From Cytobacillus firmus (lineage in GTDB: Bacteria; Bacillota; Bacilli; Bacillales; Cytobacillaceae), in NCBI RefSeq assembly GCF_023612095.1, contig NZ_CP086235.1, positions 2,305,501-2,369,500 of the forward strand: a stretch of DNA of 64,000 nt, read 5' to 3'. Each line of letters opens with the position of its first letter. Within the stretch, counting starts at the first letter, position 1. Shown piece by piece: positions 43,925-53,708 of the stretch. Under the pieces are notes generated by a model, which was not told where the DNA came from, did no database searches, and saw only the letters and a program-made list of their open reading frames with translations. A program made the translations under genes and the position numbers.

Positions 43925-44559
43925 CAGATCTCACCTCCATTAGGCTGTATTGGAAGAACCATATTTTTATAAAGATAGGAAAGAAGGATGTTCACAGCTT
44001 CTTTAACGTTTACCTTGCTTGAATCAATTATAATTTCTGGAGAAGTTGGCTCTTCATAAGGCTGATCAATACCGGTAAATTGTTTAATTTCACCTGTTCT
44101 TGCTCTCTTGTATAATCCTTTAGGGTCACGGCTTTCACATTCATCAATCGGACATTTAACAAATACTTCTATAAACTCTTCGTCTCCTGCTATCTCCCTG
44201 GCCATTTTACGATCCTGCTCAAAAGGAGAAATAAGAGCAGCAAGAACCACAATTCCAGCATCCACAAAAAGCTTTCCAGCTTCTGCTGTTCTCCTGATGT
44301 TTTCTTTACGGTCACTTTCCGAGAAAGTAAGATTTTTGTTTATTCCATGACGCAGATTATCACCATCAAGTAAATAAACGCTTATGCCTTTTTTATAAAG
44401 TTCATACTGCAAAGCATTTGCAATTGTTGACTTCCCTGACCCCGACAGCCCGGTAAACCAAATCATTACACTTTTATGGCCATGTAATTTCTGTCTGTCT
44501 TCTTTTGTAATGACAGATTGATGCCAGGTAATGTTTTTACTTGCATCAAAATTTTTCAA
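43924..44559 (-). CDS. cysC: Second adenylyl-sulfate kinase (island copy)
   Basis: An APS kinase of 211 aa. Walker A is [14 protein letters not shown], with [26 protein letters not shown] and [17 protein letters not shown] 44559 is favoured: AAAGGAG stands about 10 nt upstream, while ATG 44568 is only 1 nt from it. Its stop overlaps the sat2 start by one base, so the pair is translationally coupled. It supplies PAPS for sulfation. Confidence 0.93.
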   Translation of the reverse strand: MKNFDASKNITWHQSVITKEDRQKLHGHKSVMIWFTGLSGSGKSTIANALQYELYKKGISVYLLDGDNLRHGINKNLTFSESDRKENIRRTAEAGKLFVDAGIVVLAALISPFEQDRKMAREIAGDEEFIEVFVKCPIDECESRDPKGLYKRARTGEIKQFTGIDQPYEEPTSPEIIIDSSKVNVKEAVNILLSYLYKNMVLPIQPNGGEI

Positions 44560-44568
44560 AATGAACAT

Positions 44569-44917
44569 TCTCCTTTCACTCAAGGGCTGCTTAAGAAACC
44601 TCACATAGACTGTGTTTTAAAGAATGGGTTCTAGCAGGCAAAAGGCGAAAACTATAGTTGTTCATAAAAGCAGATAGCCCGCTAACTTAATTCACATTAT
44701 ATGAATATGTAAAACTAACAAGCCTGTACATAATAAACGCCCCTTTAATGGGAATTATCTGCATTATTCTTAACAAAATTAAGAGAATAATAGGTTTTTA
44801 AAAGCTGGACAATAACACAAATTCGTAAAAATAGTCATCCCTCCATGCATAACAAGTCCATTTACATAAAATAGAGTATGTGTATCAGTAATGGGACGAT
44901 TGCGGAGGTGAATTGCA
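44569..44917. promoter_or_regulatory. Divergent intergenic region, no gene
   Basis: A gene-free stretch of about 350 nt between divergent cysC2 and the manC-type gene. It is AT-rich and should hold promoters for both. The only clear structure is a near-palindrome, ATTATTCTTAA...TTAAGAGAATAAT (about 44763-44791), either an operator or a weak hairpin. No defined -35/-10 pair is claimed. Confidence 0.4.
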
Positions 44918-45943
44918 TTGAAAGTAGTAATTATGGCAGGAGGACAGGGAACACGTTTTTGGCCATGGAGTGTAAAGGATAAACCTAAACAATTTTTACC
45001 GTTAATGTCTAAAGAATCAATGCTCCAGCAAACATATAGCCGATTTCTTAAGTATCTTCCTGCTGAAAAAATTTTTATAGTAACAACCGAAGAGTATCTG
45101 CATTTAGTAAAGGACCAAATTCCTTTAATAAACAGCGAACAGATCATAATAGAACCTGCTACAAGAGATACAGGGCCGTGTATGGCTTTGGCAGCATTGC
45201 ATTTTTTGAAGAATAACGATAATGAAGCTTTCGCAGCAGTACCTGCCGACCATTTTATTCCTGAAGACAGTCAATTCCCTGAAATCTTTTCCTTAGCAGA
45301 AAATATTGCAGCTAACAGCCATGCAATAGTGACCTTAGGTATAACACCAACTCGGCCTGAAACAGGGTATGGATATATCCAAGTAGAGGAAGAAGTTAAT
45401 GAAAAGAAGGTATTAAAAGTTGAAAGATTTATAGAGAAACCAGATTTAAGAACGGCAAAAGATTTATTTAAGAAAAAAAATATATTTTGGAACAGCGGTA
45501 TATTTATTTGGAAACCAGAAACGATTGAATATTATATGAAAAAATTCCAGCCTGGTATTTGGGGAAAACTGACCAAATCCGGTGAAAACTTAAAAACCGT
45601 ATATTCGGAAGTTCCAAAAATATCAATAGATTATGCCATTTTAGAGAAAGCCGATAATATCTTTACCCTCCCAGTGAATATGGAATGGGATGATGTAGGT
45701 AATTGGAGTGCATGGGAACGGCTAAAAAGACCAAAAGATAACGAAAATTTAGTTCAGGGCGATATTCATCTTTTGTCTGCAAATAATTGTGTAATTAACT
45801 CTTTTGATCGTAAAGCAATAGTTATTGGTGTCGAGGATCTAATCATTGCTTCAACAGAAGATGGTTTGTTGGTATGTCATAAATCTCATGAAGATAAAGT
45901 CAAACAAGTGCTAAAAGAAATTCAAGCTAGACATGATAAATGA
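44918..45943 (+). CDS. manC: Mannose-1-phosphate guanylyltransferase
   Basis: A 341-aa nucleotidyltransferase that makes GDP-mannose from GTP and mannose-1-P. Motifs are MAGGQGTRFWPWS, KPKQFLPL, EPATRDTGPCMALAALH, PADHFI, ETGYGYIQ, VERFIEKPD, NSGIFIWK and EWDDVGNWSAW. It lacks the C-terminal isomerase part of bifunctional ManC/AlgA. TTG 44918 follows GGAGGTG by about 8 nt. It feeds GDP-mannose to gmd at 56.3 kb. Confidence 0.92.
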   Translation: MKVVIMAGGQGTRFWPWSVKDKPKQFLPLMSKESMLQQTYSRFLKYLPAEKIFIVTTEEYLHLVKDQIPLINSEQIIIEPATRDTGPCMALAALHFLKNNDNEAFAAVPADHFIPEDSQFPEIFSLAENIAANSHAIVTLGITPTRPETGYGYIQVEEEVNEKKVLKVERFIEKPDLRTAKDLFKKKNIFWNSGIFIWKPETIEYYMKKFQPGIWGKLTKSGENLKTVYSEVPKISIDYAILEKADNIFTLPVNMEWDDVGNWSAWERLKRPKDNENLVQGDIHLLSANNCVINSFDRKAIVIGVEDLIIASTEDGLLVCHKSHEDKVKQVLKEIQARHDK

Positions 45944-45995
45944 CTTTTAATTGAAACACGTATTTTACATTTGAGGAAAGAGTGGAGGTACAGTA

Positions 45996-46742
45996 ATGCA
46001 CAAGAAAGAAAAAATAGTTGTTTTAGTCCACATTCTTAAAACTGGAGGTTCCACTTTAAGATCAATTATTAAGAAACAGTACCAGCCTGAAGAAATAGCC
46101 ATTTTAGATTTCTTAGATAAACCAGCAATCAAGTCAGAGTTTGAACGGAGATTAAATCATCATAATATAAAATGTGTTTTGGGACACTTCGATTTTGGAA
46201 TTCATCGGTTCAGCGAAAAGCAATGTTCCTATATTACACTATTACGAGATCCTGTAGAAAGAGTAATTTCTGATTATTATTTTATAAGAAGGTCAAAGGA
46301 ACATCCTTTGTATTCAAAGGTAATAAAGATGAATATAGAACAATTTGTTAATTGTGAAGAAATTCAGTGGCAAATTTCAAATCTGCAAACTCGAGTAATT
46401 TCCGGATCGACTTCTCGAGATTTGATGCTGGCACAAAAAAATTTAAAGGAGCATTTCTCAATTGCTGGAATCACAGAAATGTTCAATGAATCTCTGTTTT
46501 TAATGAGTAAACAGTTCAATTGGAATATTCAAGATTTCAAAAGAATTAACGTAACAGAAAATAGACCTAAACGGGAGAACATCTCTGCCCATATAATCAA
46601 ACAGATTGAAGATAAGAACAAATTTGACATTGAATTATATAATTTTGCTAAAAGATCATTAAATGAAAAGATTGAACAATTAGGCCCTCTCGAAAAAAAA
46701 GAATTGGAAAAGTTTTTGATAAGATGTCAAACAAGGGGATGA
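45996..46742 (+). CDS. Sulfotransferase family protein (PAPS-dependent) 1
   Basis: A 248-aa protein of the Sulfotransfer_2-like group, which moves sulfate from PAPS to sugar hydroxyls. The 5'-phosphosulfate loop is HILKTGGSTLRS (12-23; L replaces the usual P), and the 3'-phosphate motif is LRDPVERVISDYYFIRR (83-99). GHFDFGIHRF and GITEMFNESLFLM also match the paralogue at 61.4 kb. AT-rich, downstream of manC and 4 nt before the large glycosyltransferase gene. RBS GGAGG, ATG 45996. Confidence 0.83.
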   Translation: MHKKEKIVVLVHILKTGGSTLRSIIKKQYQPEEIAILDFLDKPAIKSEFERRLNHHNIKCVLGHFDFGIHRFSEKQCSYITLLRDPVERVISDYYFIRRSKEHPLYSKVIKMNIEQFVNCEEIQWQISNLQTRVISGSTSRDLMLAQKNLKEHFSIAGITEMFNESLFLMSKQFNWNIQDFKRINVTENRPKRENISAHIIKQIEDKNKFDIELYNFAKRSLNEKIEQLGPLEKKELEKFLIRCQTRG

Positions 46743-46746
46743 TAAG

Positions 46747-49056
46747 ATGAACATTGCCTTTGATAGATCCTATACTTTAAAAAATTCGAAATACAGAGGA
46801 ATTGGAAGATACTGTGACAATTTAATAAGTACTATTGTTAAAAATTATCCAGGACATTTTTATTTTGATTTTTTTCCACACCAGAATGATAGCGAAGAGA
46901 ATTTAAAGGCGGAAGTAAGGGAATTTATAAAAACAAATAAGATTGATATATTCCTTTTAACTAGTCCATTTGAGTTTTTTAACATTGATATGTTAGATAA
47001 AACATTGTATGGAAATACAAAGGCAGCTGTAATATTATATGATTTAATTCCATTAATTTATCCAAACGCCTATTTGAACTCCCCACATTTGAAAGAAAGA
47101 TATTTGAGAATTCTAGACTTTATAAAATCTTGTGATATCATCTTTGCCATCTCAGAACATACAAAAAAAGATGCGGTTCGTTTGGCAAATATTAATCCAG
47201 ATAAAATTAAAGTTATATACGGAGGGGTAGATCGACAGTTTAGAGTTGTGCCTAAAATAAATAAGCAGGGAATAATGAAAAAATATAAGATTACAAAACC
47301 ATATGTTCTATGTACTGGCGGTATAGACTTCAGGAAAAATTTGAATCTCCTAATTAACTCCTTTGCCACTGTAAATCGTAAATTAGCATGGGGGTATCAA
47401 CTTGTCATTGTATGTGCTGCTAATGAACAAGAAAAACAGCAACTTTACAATTATGCCGCAAGTAAGGGAATTAATAATAATGACATTATTCTAACTGGTT
47501 ACATTCCTAATATGGATTTAGTATTATTATATAATTTAGCTGAAGCATTTGCATTTCCATCATTATATGAAGGCTTAGGTTTTCCAGTATTAGAAGCAAT
47601 GGCTTGTGGATTACCGGTTTTAACCTCAAATAATTCTTCCTTGGATGAGATCGCCTCTGATGCAGCATATAAAGTGGACCCTAATAACGCAGTCAAAATC
47701 TCAAATGGGTTAATGGAGCTTTTAATAAATAAAAAATTACAAAATAAGTTACGAAGAAAAGGTATAATCCACTCCTCCCGATTCAACTGGAACAAAACTT
47801 CTAACCTAGTAATGCAGAGTTTAATGAGTTTCCCGTTAAAAAATAATACAGAAGAAAAGTTCCTTCCAAATATAGTTTCTGCAGAAAATGACAAATCAAG
47901 GAAAAAAGTTGCTGTCTTTTCACCTCTGCCTCCTTTAGAATCTGGTATATCCATTTATTTTAAAAATATATTGGATGAGCTGTCAAAACATTATGATATA
48001 TCTATATTTATCGATGAAGGGTATATACCCGAAAAGAATATCTCTCACAATAAAAATATTAATATCTATAATCACAGCACATTCGAGGAAAAGAAAAACG
48101 AATATTCCCATATTATTTATCAAATGGGAAATAGTTTATATCATGCTTATATGCTACCTTATATGCAAAAGTATAAAGGGGTAATAATTTTACATGACTT
48201 GAATTTACATGGCCTAACAAATGCTATTACTTTAGCTAAAGGGGACAAGAAGGGTTATCTAAGAATCTTAATGGACGATTATAAAAGAAATGAGGCCTTT
48301 AGAATTATCAGAAAGGTTACGAGTGGTTCAAAAGATGGAAGGTTCGAGAAAATAATTGTTAATAAACACTTTATTAACAATTCAAAACTAATAATTGTTC
48401 ATAATGAGCATTCTAAAAGAATTCTATCTAAAAAGGGCATCAATAATGTTGAAGTGCTTAATCTGCCGACACATTTACCATCTTTAATTGAGAAAAGTAA
48501 TATGGAAGATAAGTTGGTATTATCGTGTTTTAGTCATGTGAGTTCAAATCGAAATATTGAGATAATAATAAAAAGTGCGAGAAGGTTATTTGAACGAGGG
48601 TTTAGAAAATTTCATTTAAATATAATCGGTAAATATGACCCGCAATATTTAATAAAATTAAAAGAAATGGTTAGTCAATTTAATTTGAATGACCATGTAA
48701 CTTTTACGGGTTATGTTAACGATAAAATATACAGTGAATATTTAGCAAATACCGATATAGGGATTAATATTAGGTTCCCTACAAATGGAGAAACCTCCTT
48801 AACTTTACTAGAATTATTATCATATGGAAAACCAGTAATAGTAACTAATATTGATAGCTTTTCTGAATTTCCTAATGACGTATTAATAAAAATACCAGTT
48901 AAAGAGGGAATAGAGGATGTTTTATTTAATAATCTTTTATCCCTATATAATAATAAACAGAAAAGATTAAGCCTTGGAGAAAACGCTAGAAATTATATAG
49001 CAAACTATCATTCTGTCTCTGCGTATGTAAATCAAATTAAAAAATTGTTGGATTAA
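46747..49056 (+). CDS. Two-domain GT4 glycosyltransferase
   Basis: A 769-aa protein with two GT-B/GT4 units in tandem. The first (about 1-365) has VIYGGVDRQF, GGIDFRKNLNLLI and the EX7E motif EGLGFPVLE (275-283). The second (about 385-769) has PLPPLESGISIYF at its start and NGETSLTLLELLSYGKPVIVTN near its end. Such double enzymes often add two successive sugars, or keep one active and one structural domain. The gene is markedly AT-rich compared with the rest of the window, a sign of transfer. No membrane segment. Confidence 0.87.
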   Translation: MNIAFDRSYTLKNSKYRGIGRYCDNLISTIVKNYPGHFYFDFFPHQNDSEENLKAEVREFIKTNKIDIFLLTSPFEFFNIDMLDKTLYGNTKAAVILYDLIPLIYPNAYLNSPHLKERYLRILDFIKSCDIIFAISEHTKKDAVRLANINPDKIKVIYGGVDRQFRVVPKINKQGIMKKYKITKPYVLCTGGIDFRKNLNLLINSFATVNRKLAWGYQLVIVCAANEQEKQQLYNYAASKGINNNDIILTGYIPNMDLVLLYNLAEAFAFPSLYEGLGFPVLEAMACGLPVLTSNNSSLDEIASDAAYKVDPNNAVKISNGLMELLINKKLQNKLRRKGIIHSSRFNWNKTSNLVMQSLMSFPLKNNTEEKFLPNIVSAENDKSRKKVAVFSPLPPLESGISIYFKNILDELSKHYDISIFIDEGYIPEKNISHNKNINIYNHSTFEEKKNEYSHIIYQMGNSLYHAYMLPYMQKYKGVIILHDLNLHGLTNAITLAKGDKKGYLRILMDDYKRNEAFRIIRKVTSGSKDGRFEKIIVNKHFINNSKLIIVHNEHSKRILSKKGINNVEVLNLPTHLPSLIEKSNMEDKLVLSCFSHVSSNRNIEIIIKSARRLFERGFRKFHLNIIGKYDPQYLIKLKEMVSQFNLNDHVTFTGYVNDKIYSEYLANTDIGINIRFPTNGETSLTLLELLSYGKPVIVTNIDSFSEFPNDVLIKIPVKEGIEDVLFNNLLSLYNNKQKRLSLGENARNYIANYHSVSAYVNQIKKLLD

Positions 49057-49083
49057 AAAATTTAAACCATAGGAGTATCTGTC

Positions 49084-49740
49084 ATGAATCCTAAAGAACT
49101 AAGAAAATATTGGAGAGAAAAGCTGGAAGTACCACCCGGATTATCAGAATTAGATATTATTAATTTCTGGAAAAATGAAGATAAACCTTATTCCAAAAGA
49201 GTAGAAGCTGTAAAAGAATATGGAAGGATATTCAATAAAAATATCTTGGTTGAAACCGGAACCTTCCATGGCGATATGATTGTTGCTGTGGAAAATTGTT
49301 TTGATAAGATAATTTCTATTGAATTAGATTTAAAGTTATATGAAGAAGCAAAACAAAAATTTTTTCATGAACCTAATGTAGAAATCCTGCATGGTGATAG
49401 TGGGAAAATCTTAACGGACGTCCTTAATGATATACATGAACCCTGCTTATTTTGGTTGGACGGACACTACATTCCTAACACAAATTATACTGCAAGGGGG
49501 GAGCTGGATACACCTATCATGCAGGAGCTGGAGCAAATATTTAATCATTATTGCAAGGAACATGTAATTTTAATTGATGATGCCCGCTGTTTTATAGGAC
49601 CTAATCCTGTTCTTAATGGCTATCCGACAATCAAAGAATTAAAAGAGTTTGTTTACAAAAAAAATCCAGAATTGACTTTCGAAGTTTTAGATGACATTAT
49701 TCGTATTTTCAAAAAAAAAGTTAGTAAAAATGATATATAA
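49084..49740 (+). CDS. SAM-dependent methyltransferase-like protein
   Basis: A 218-aa protein with a class I Rossmann-like pattern: ILVETGTFHGDMIVAVEN (motif I with a degenerate glycine pattern), IISIELDLKLYEEAKQKF, VEILHGDSGKIL and LFWLDGHY...HVILIDDARCF. It is likely a sugar O-methyltransferase of the cluster; methylated rhamnoses are known in Bacillus spore glycans. Target unknown. Last gene of the manC operon; RBS AGGAG, ATG 49084. Confidence 0.68.
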   Translation: MNPKELRKYWREKLEVPPGLSELDIINFWKNEDKPYSKRVEAVKEYGRIFNKNILVETGTFHGDMIVAVENCFDKIISIELDLKLYEEAKQKFFHEPNVEILHGDSGKILTDVLNDIHEPCLFWLDGHYIPNTNYTARGELDTPIMQELEQIFNHYCKEHVILIDDARCFIGPNPVLNGYPTIKELKEFVYKKNPELTFEVLDDIIRIFKKKVSKNDI

Positions 49741-49757
49741 ACGCATATTCGGCTAAT

Positions 49758-49790
49758 AAAATGACCCCGGTATTGTACCGGGGTCATTTT
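49758..49790. terminator. Strong bidirectional terminator
   Basis: A perfect 15-bp stem (49758-49772 with 49776-49790) and a 3-nt loop, with A and T runs on opposite sides. It ends both the methyltransferase transcript and the convergent SLC13 gene. Confidence 0.9.
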
Positions 49791-49844
49791 GTTTATCCCA
49801 ATTAATAACTTCCAATTCATGTTTATCCCTTTTAAAATCTGATT

Positions 49845-51611
49845 TTAAATCCAAACCCAATAGGCAATAAAAACAGATAGAATCATGCATATCAAACTCA
49901 AAGGGAGTCCTGCTTTAAAGAAGTCTGAAAATCTATAGCCTCCTGGACCATATACCAGCAAATTGGTTTGGTAGCCTATTGGAGTCAGAAAACTGCATGA
50001 AGCGGATATGGCTGTAAGCATTGCAAGCATCTTTGGATCTAAACCGGACTGAAGTGCAACGGTGTAGCCAATAGGAAACATAATGGCAGCTGTAGCAAGA
50101 TTATTTAGGAGTTCAGTCATAATTAAGGTAACAAGATAGAATAAAAATAGAATTCCTATTATGCCTGTAAACGACTGAAACATTGTTAAAAAAGAAGCTA
50201 TAAATTTTGCCAGACCAGTAGATTCAATTGTGTTCCCAATTCCAATAGAGCTCCCCATAATAATGATGACACTCCAGTTAATGGATTTTTTTGCTTCATT
50301 AACCGTAATAATTTTTGTTAGGATCACGGTCAGCGCTGAAATTAATGCCAGGCTGAATATGGACATCAGCTGAAATGCCGAAGAAAAAATGATTCCTATA
50401 AGAATCAAAATGACCACAACTTTTTCCTTTTTTGTATTACTATGTTTATTTTCTATAGGGGAGATAAAATAGAAATCTTCAGCATTCGTCCATGTTCTTA
50501 AAAAATCGTGATTGGCCAGCAATAAAAGAATATCTCCCTTTTTTAAAACAAAACTTCCAATACCTGAAGTGGTAAATTTCCCATTTCTTTTAATGGCTAC
50601 AATGGCTGCATTATACCTTGACCGAAATTTGCTTTCTTTAACTTTTATATTTAATAAAGGAGATTTATCTGAAATACCTACTTCTAAAAAGGTAGCTGGG
50701 AGGTTACTATGATTTTTCCATCTGTCCCCCGAAATGTGTCTTAATCCAATAATATTGCTGACCTTTAATAATCCTTCAGGGTTTCCTGAGAAAACAAGAA
50801 TATCCCCTTCCTGAATCGTTTCATCATTTGGTGCAGGAATAATAGATTTCCCGCTCCGGATTATTTCAATTAAAAATAATTGTTCCAGATTGCGCAGCAT
50901 GGCATCAATTATGTTTTTTCCAATTAATGTGGAATTTTCTTCGACACTAAATTTGTGGATAACGGGCAGCTTTCCATCTTGGAATAACTCACTATTATGT
51001 GCTCTTTCAGGCAAAAGCCGATGACCTATTGCTGTAAAATATATAATTCCCGCAACCGTAAGAGGTATGCCAATATAGGCAAAATCAAACATATTAAACC
51101 CGCTTAGGCCTTTTTCGGTTAATAATCCCTGAACAACTAGATTTGTTGATGTTCCTATAAGAGTAATAGTTCCTCCCAAAATAGCAGCATAGGATAAGGG
51201 AATAAGCAGTTTAGAAGGTTTTACCCCATTTGCAATTGCCCATTTCTGAAGGACGGGGATTAACATCGTTACAATTGGAGTGTTATTCATAAACGCAGAT
51301 ATGGCAGTTGTTGGCACCATCAAGCGAAACAATATATACTGTATTGATTTGCTTTTGCTTAATATTTTTTGAATTATTGAGTGCAATATTCCGCTCTTGG
51401 ATACTGCTGCTCCTACAATAAAAAGAAACGCAACAGTATGGACTGCCGGGTTTGCAAAACCTTTTAATGCTTCAGATGGAGTTGTAACTCCCGCAAATAT
51501 AAGAACAGCCAGTGTAAGAAAAACCATAAACTCTGCTGCAAACCATTCCTTAATAAGGCCCAAGAACATGATAGAAAGAATGATGCATAGAATAATTGCA
51601 TCGATATTCAT
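49845..51611 (-). CDS. SLC13-family permease with two TrkA-C domains, candidate sulfate importer
   Basis: A 588-aa ion transporter of the SLC13/DASS (ArsB/NhaD) superfamily. Helices 1-6 carry FMNNTPIVTMLIPVLQKWA and GGTITLIGTSTNLVVQGLL. Two cytoplasmic TrkA-C regulatory domains (about 215-285 and 305-370) follow, then helices with GSSIGIGNTIESTGLAKFIAS and TAISASCSFLTPIGYQTNLLVYGPGGY. Members with this layout include sulfate and dicarboxylate transporters. Inside a sulfation cluster, sulfate is an attractive but unproven substrate. ATG 51611 behind AGGAGAG. Confidence 0.85.
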   Translation of the reverse strand: MNIDAIILCIILSIMFLGLIKEWFAAEFMVFLTLAVLIFAGVTTPSEALKGFANPAVHTVAFLFIVGAAVSKSGILHSIIQKILSKSKSIQYILFRLMVPTTAISAFMNNTPIVTMLIPVLQKWAIANGVKPSKLLIPLSYAAILGGTITLIGTSTNLVVQGLLTEKGLSGFNMFDFAYIGIPLTVAGIIYFTAIGHRLLPERAHNSELFQDGKLPVIHKFSVEENSTLIGKNIIDAMLRNLEQLFLIEIIRSGKSIIPAPNDETIQEGDILVFSGNPEGLLKVSNIIGLRHISGDRWKNHSNLPATFLEVGISDKSPLLNIKVKESKFRSRYNAAIVAIKRNGKFTTSGIGSFVLKKGDILLLLANHDFLRTWTNAEDFYFISPIENKHSNTKKEKVVVILILIGIIFSSAFQLMSIFSLALISALTVILTKIITVNEAKKSINWSVIIIMGSSIGIGNTIESTGLAKFIASFLTMFQSFTGIIGILFLFYLVTLIMTELLNNLATAAIMFPIGYTVALQSGLDPKMLAMLTAISASCSFLTPIGYQTNLLVYGPGGYRFSDFFKAGLPLSLICMILSVFIAYWVWI

Positions 51612-52008
51612 ATGATATCTCTCCTGACAATTCCAAATAAGTAATCATATTATACCTATGTGATAATTTCATTTTTGCGTAGTTATTCGCCTCGTTTTTC
51701 AAAGAATTCACATTCTCGGAGAAAATTTTAGCGTCTTGCCAAATATTTTGGACAGGAATTAATGGAGTTGCCTATAACAAAAAGGACATAAATACATAAA
51801 GTAACTTAGACAGGTAGGTCCTTTAGAAAAACTAACTTTTTGAATAAATCTTTAAGTGGCAGAATCAGCAGGAAAAGAAAATCTTTAAAGAAACAGCGAT
51901 ATGGTATTCCCTATGAATATTCCATGACTATCAGTGTTTCTTTAAAGATTTAATTTAATTTGGAGCTTTTCAACTGATTGAAAGGAATTGGAGGAAGGAG
52001 ACATCTAA
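51612..52008. promoter_or_regulatory. Intergenic region with 17-bp inverted repeat ahead of the rhamnose operon
   Basis: About 400 nt without a gene. A perfect 17-bp inverted repeat, AAATCTTTAAAGAAACA (51879-51895) with its complement at 51935-51951, encloses 39 nt that can itself fold (TGGTATTC/GAATATTCCA). It ends 57 nt before the spsI-type start and has no long T tail, so it may be a leader structure or operator. No sigma factor site is claimed. Confidence 0.5.
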
Positions 52009-52752
52009 ATGAAAGGAATAATTCTTGCGGGAGGGACAGGAACACGTCTATTACCTTTTACTAAAATCCTAAATAAACATCTATTGCCGGTTGGCCCCTA
52101 TCCTATGGTCTATTGGCCAATTATCAAACTAAGGGATGCAGGAATTAAAGACATACTTATCATTACTAATGAGAAGCACCTGAGCTTATTTAAAGAAATG
52201 TTAGGTGATGGAAGGGAATTCAATATAAAACTTAAATTTCAATCACAGCAAAATGAGGGCGGAGGAATTGCTGATGCACTTCTAGCTTCGCGTGACTTTA
52301 TAAATAAAGAAAAATTTGTGGTTGTATTGGGTGATAATCTCTTTGAAGATTCACTAACACCCCATATAAAAGCTTATGTAAACCAGAAAAAAGGGGCAAG
52401 AGTTCTTTTGAAGGAAGTCAGTAACCCAACACGTTACGGGGTTCCGAAATTAGATTTGCATGAAAAGAAAATACTTTCCATTCATGAAAAGCCAAGCAGT
52501 CCGCCTTCTTCTTATTGTGTAACTGGCATATATATGTATGATGAGGAAGTATTCAAGCTTATTAAAAGCATTAAGCCATCAGAACGAAATGAGCTGGAAA
52601 TTACAGATGTAAACAATCTGTATATACAGAAAAACCAACTGGAATATGATATTTTAAATGGCTGGTGGATGGATGCAGGAACCCATCATTCGTTATTTTT
52701 GGCTCAAAAGTATATTTATGAAAATATGAAAGAAGAGGATCATCATGGTTAA
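52009..52752 (+). CDS. spsI: Glucose-1-phosphate thymidylyltransferase (SpsI-type)
   Basis: A 247-aa nucleotidyltransferase making dTDP-glucose, first step of dTDP-L-rhamnose synthesis. Motifs are LAGGTGTRLLPFTKILNKHLLPVG, FVVVLGDNLFEDSL and ISIHEKP-type text (SIHEKPSSPPSSYCVTGIYMYD). It is shorter than RmlA (about 290 aa) and matches the short spore-coat form SpsI. RBS GGAAGGAG, ATG 52009. It overlaps the next gene by 8 nt. Confidence 0.9.
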   Translation: MKGIILAGGTGTRLLPFTKILNKHLLPVGPYPMVYWPIIKLRDAGIKDILIITNEKHLSLFKEMLGDGREFNIKLKFQSQQNEGGGIADALLASRDFINKEKFVVVLGDNLFEDSLTPHIKAYVNQKKGARVLLKEVSNPTRYGVPKLDLHEKKILSIHEKPSSPPSSYCVTGIYMYDEEVFKLIKSIKPSERNELEITDVNNLYIQKNQLEYDILNGWWMDAGTHHSLFLAQKYIYENMKEEDHHG

Positions 52753-53704
52753 AAATATTCTCGTCACAGGTGGAGCAGGATTTATTGGTTCAAACTTTAT
52801 TTCCAGAATGCTTAAGAGTGAAAACTATTATATTACCAATATTGACTCCCTGACATATGCTTCTAATAAAAAGGAAATTCAAGCCTTTGAGAATTCAAAT
52901 TATTATCGTTTTATTAAATGTGATATAGGAAATGAAATCGAATTAAATGAAGTCTTCGACTTGAAATATGAGGCTATTATTAACTTTGCCGCTGAGACAC
53001 ATGTGGATAGGAGTATTGTTAACGCGTATCCATTTATCAAGACAAATATTCAAGGAACATATAATTTATTGCAGGCTGTCCTAAAAGGAAAAGCAGGTAA
53101 AATGATTCATATTTCAACAGACGAAGTATATGGTTCCCTTACCCCTGAAGCTTCGCCCTTTACAGAACAAACTCCTCTTGCACCCAATAATCCTTATTCC
53201 GCTAGTAAAGCCAGCTCTGATTTGCTTGTCCGCTCTTTTTATGAAACCTACCAGCTCCCACTATTCATTACACGCTGCAGTAATAATTATGGACCTATGC
53301 AGCATACAGAAAAGTTTATTCCTAAAATCATTACAAACGCACTTCATAACCAGGAGATCCCTTTATATGGTGATGGATTAAATATAAGAGATTGGATTTT
53401 TGCAGAAGATCATTGCAGGGGTATAGAAATGGTCTTAGAAAAGGGAATTGCAGGTGAGATTTACAATATTGGCGGTAATGATGAGAAGACCAATTTGGAG
53501 GTAATTCAAATTATTTTAAACCAGTTAAACAAAGATATAAGTCTTATCAAGTATACAGAAGACCGCAAAGGCCATGACAGACGCTATGCAATGAATTCAG
53601 GCAAGATATCAAAGGAACTCGGATGGAAGCCAGAGGTTTCATTTGAAGAAGGGATCAGCAGAACGATTAGTTGGTATAAATCCAGATACAAAAGAAGAAG
53701 GTGA
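52745..53704 (+). CDS. spsJ: dTDP-glucose 4,6-dehydratase (SpsJ/RmlB)
   Basis: A 319-aa extended SDR. The NAD site is LVTGGAGFIGSNFI, with FAAETHVDRSI, the catalytic ISTDEVYGSL, and YSASKASSDLLVR (YxxxK). It converts dTDP-glucose to the 4-keto-6-deoxy sugar. Second gene of the spsIJKL-type rhamnose operon. It ends NSGKISKELGWKPEVSFEEGI, typical of the family. Confidence 0.93.
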   Translation: MVKNILVTGGAGFIGSNFISRMLKSENYYITNIDSLTYASNKKEIQAFENSNYYRFIKCDIGNEIELNEVFDLKYEAIINFAAETHVDRSIVNAYPFIKTNIQGTYNLLQAVLKGKAGKMIHISTDEVYGSLTPEASPFTEQTPLAPNNPYSASKASSDLLVRSFYETYQLPLFITRCSNNYGPMQHTEKFIPKIITNALHNQEIPLYGDGLNIRDWIFAEDHCRGIEMVLEKGIAGEIYNIGGNDEKTNLEVIQIILNQLNKDISLIKYTEDRKGHDRRYAMNSGKISKELGWKPEVSFEEGISRTISWYKSRYKRRR

Positions 53705-53708
53705 CGAA

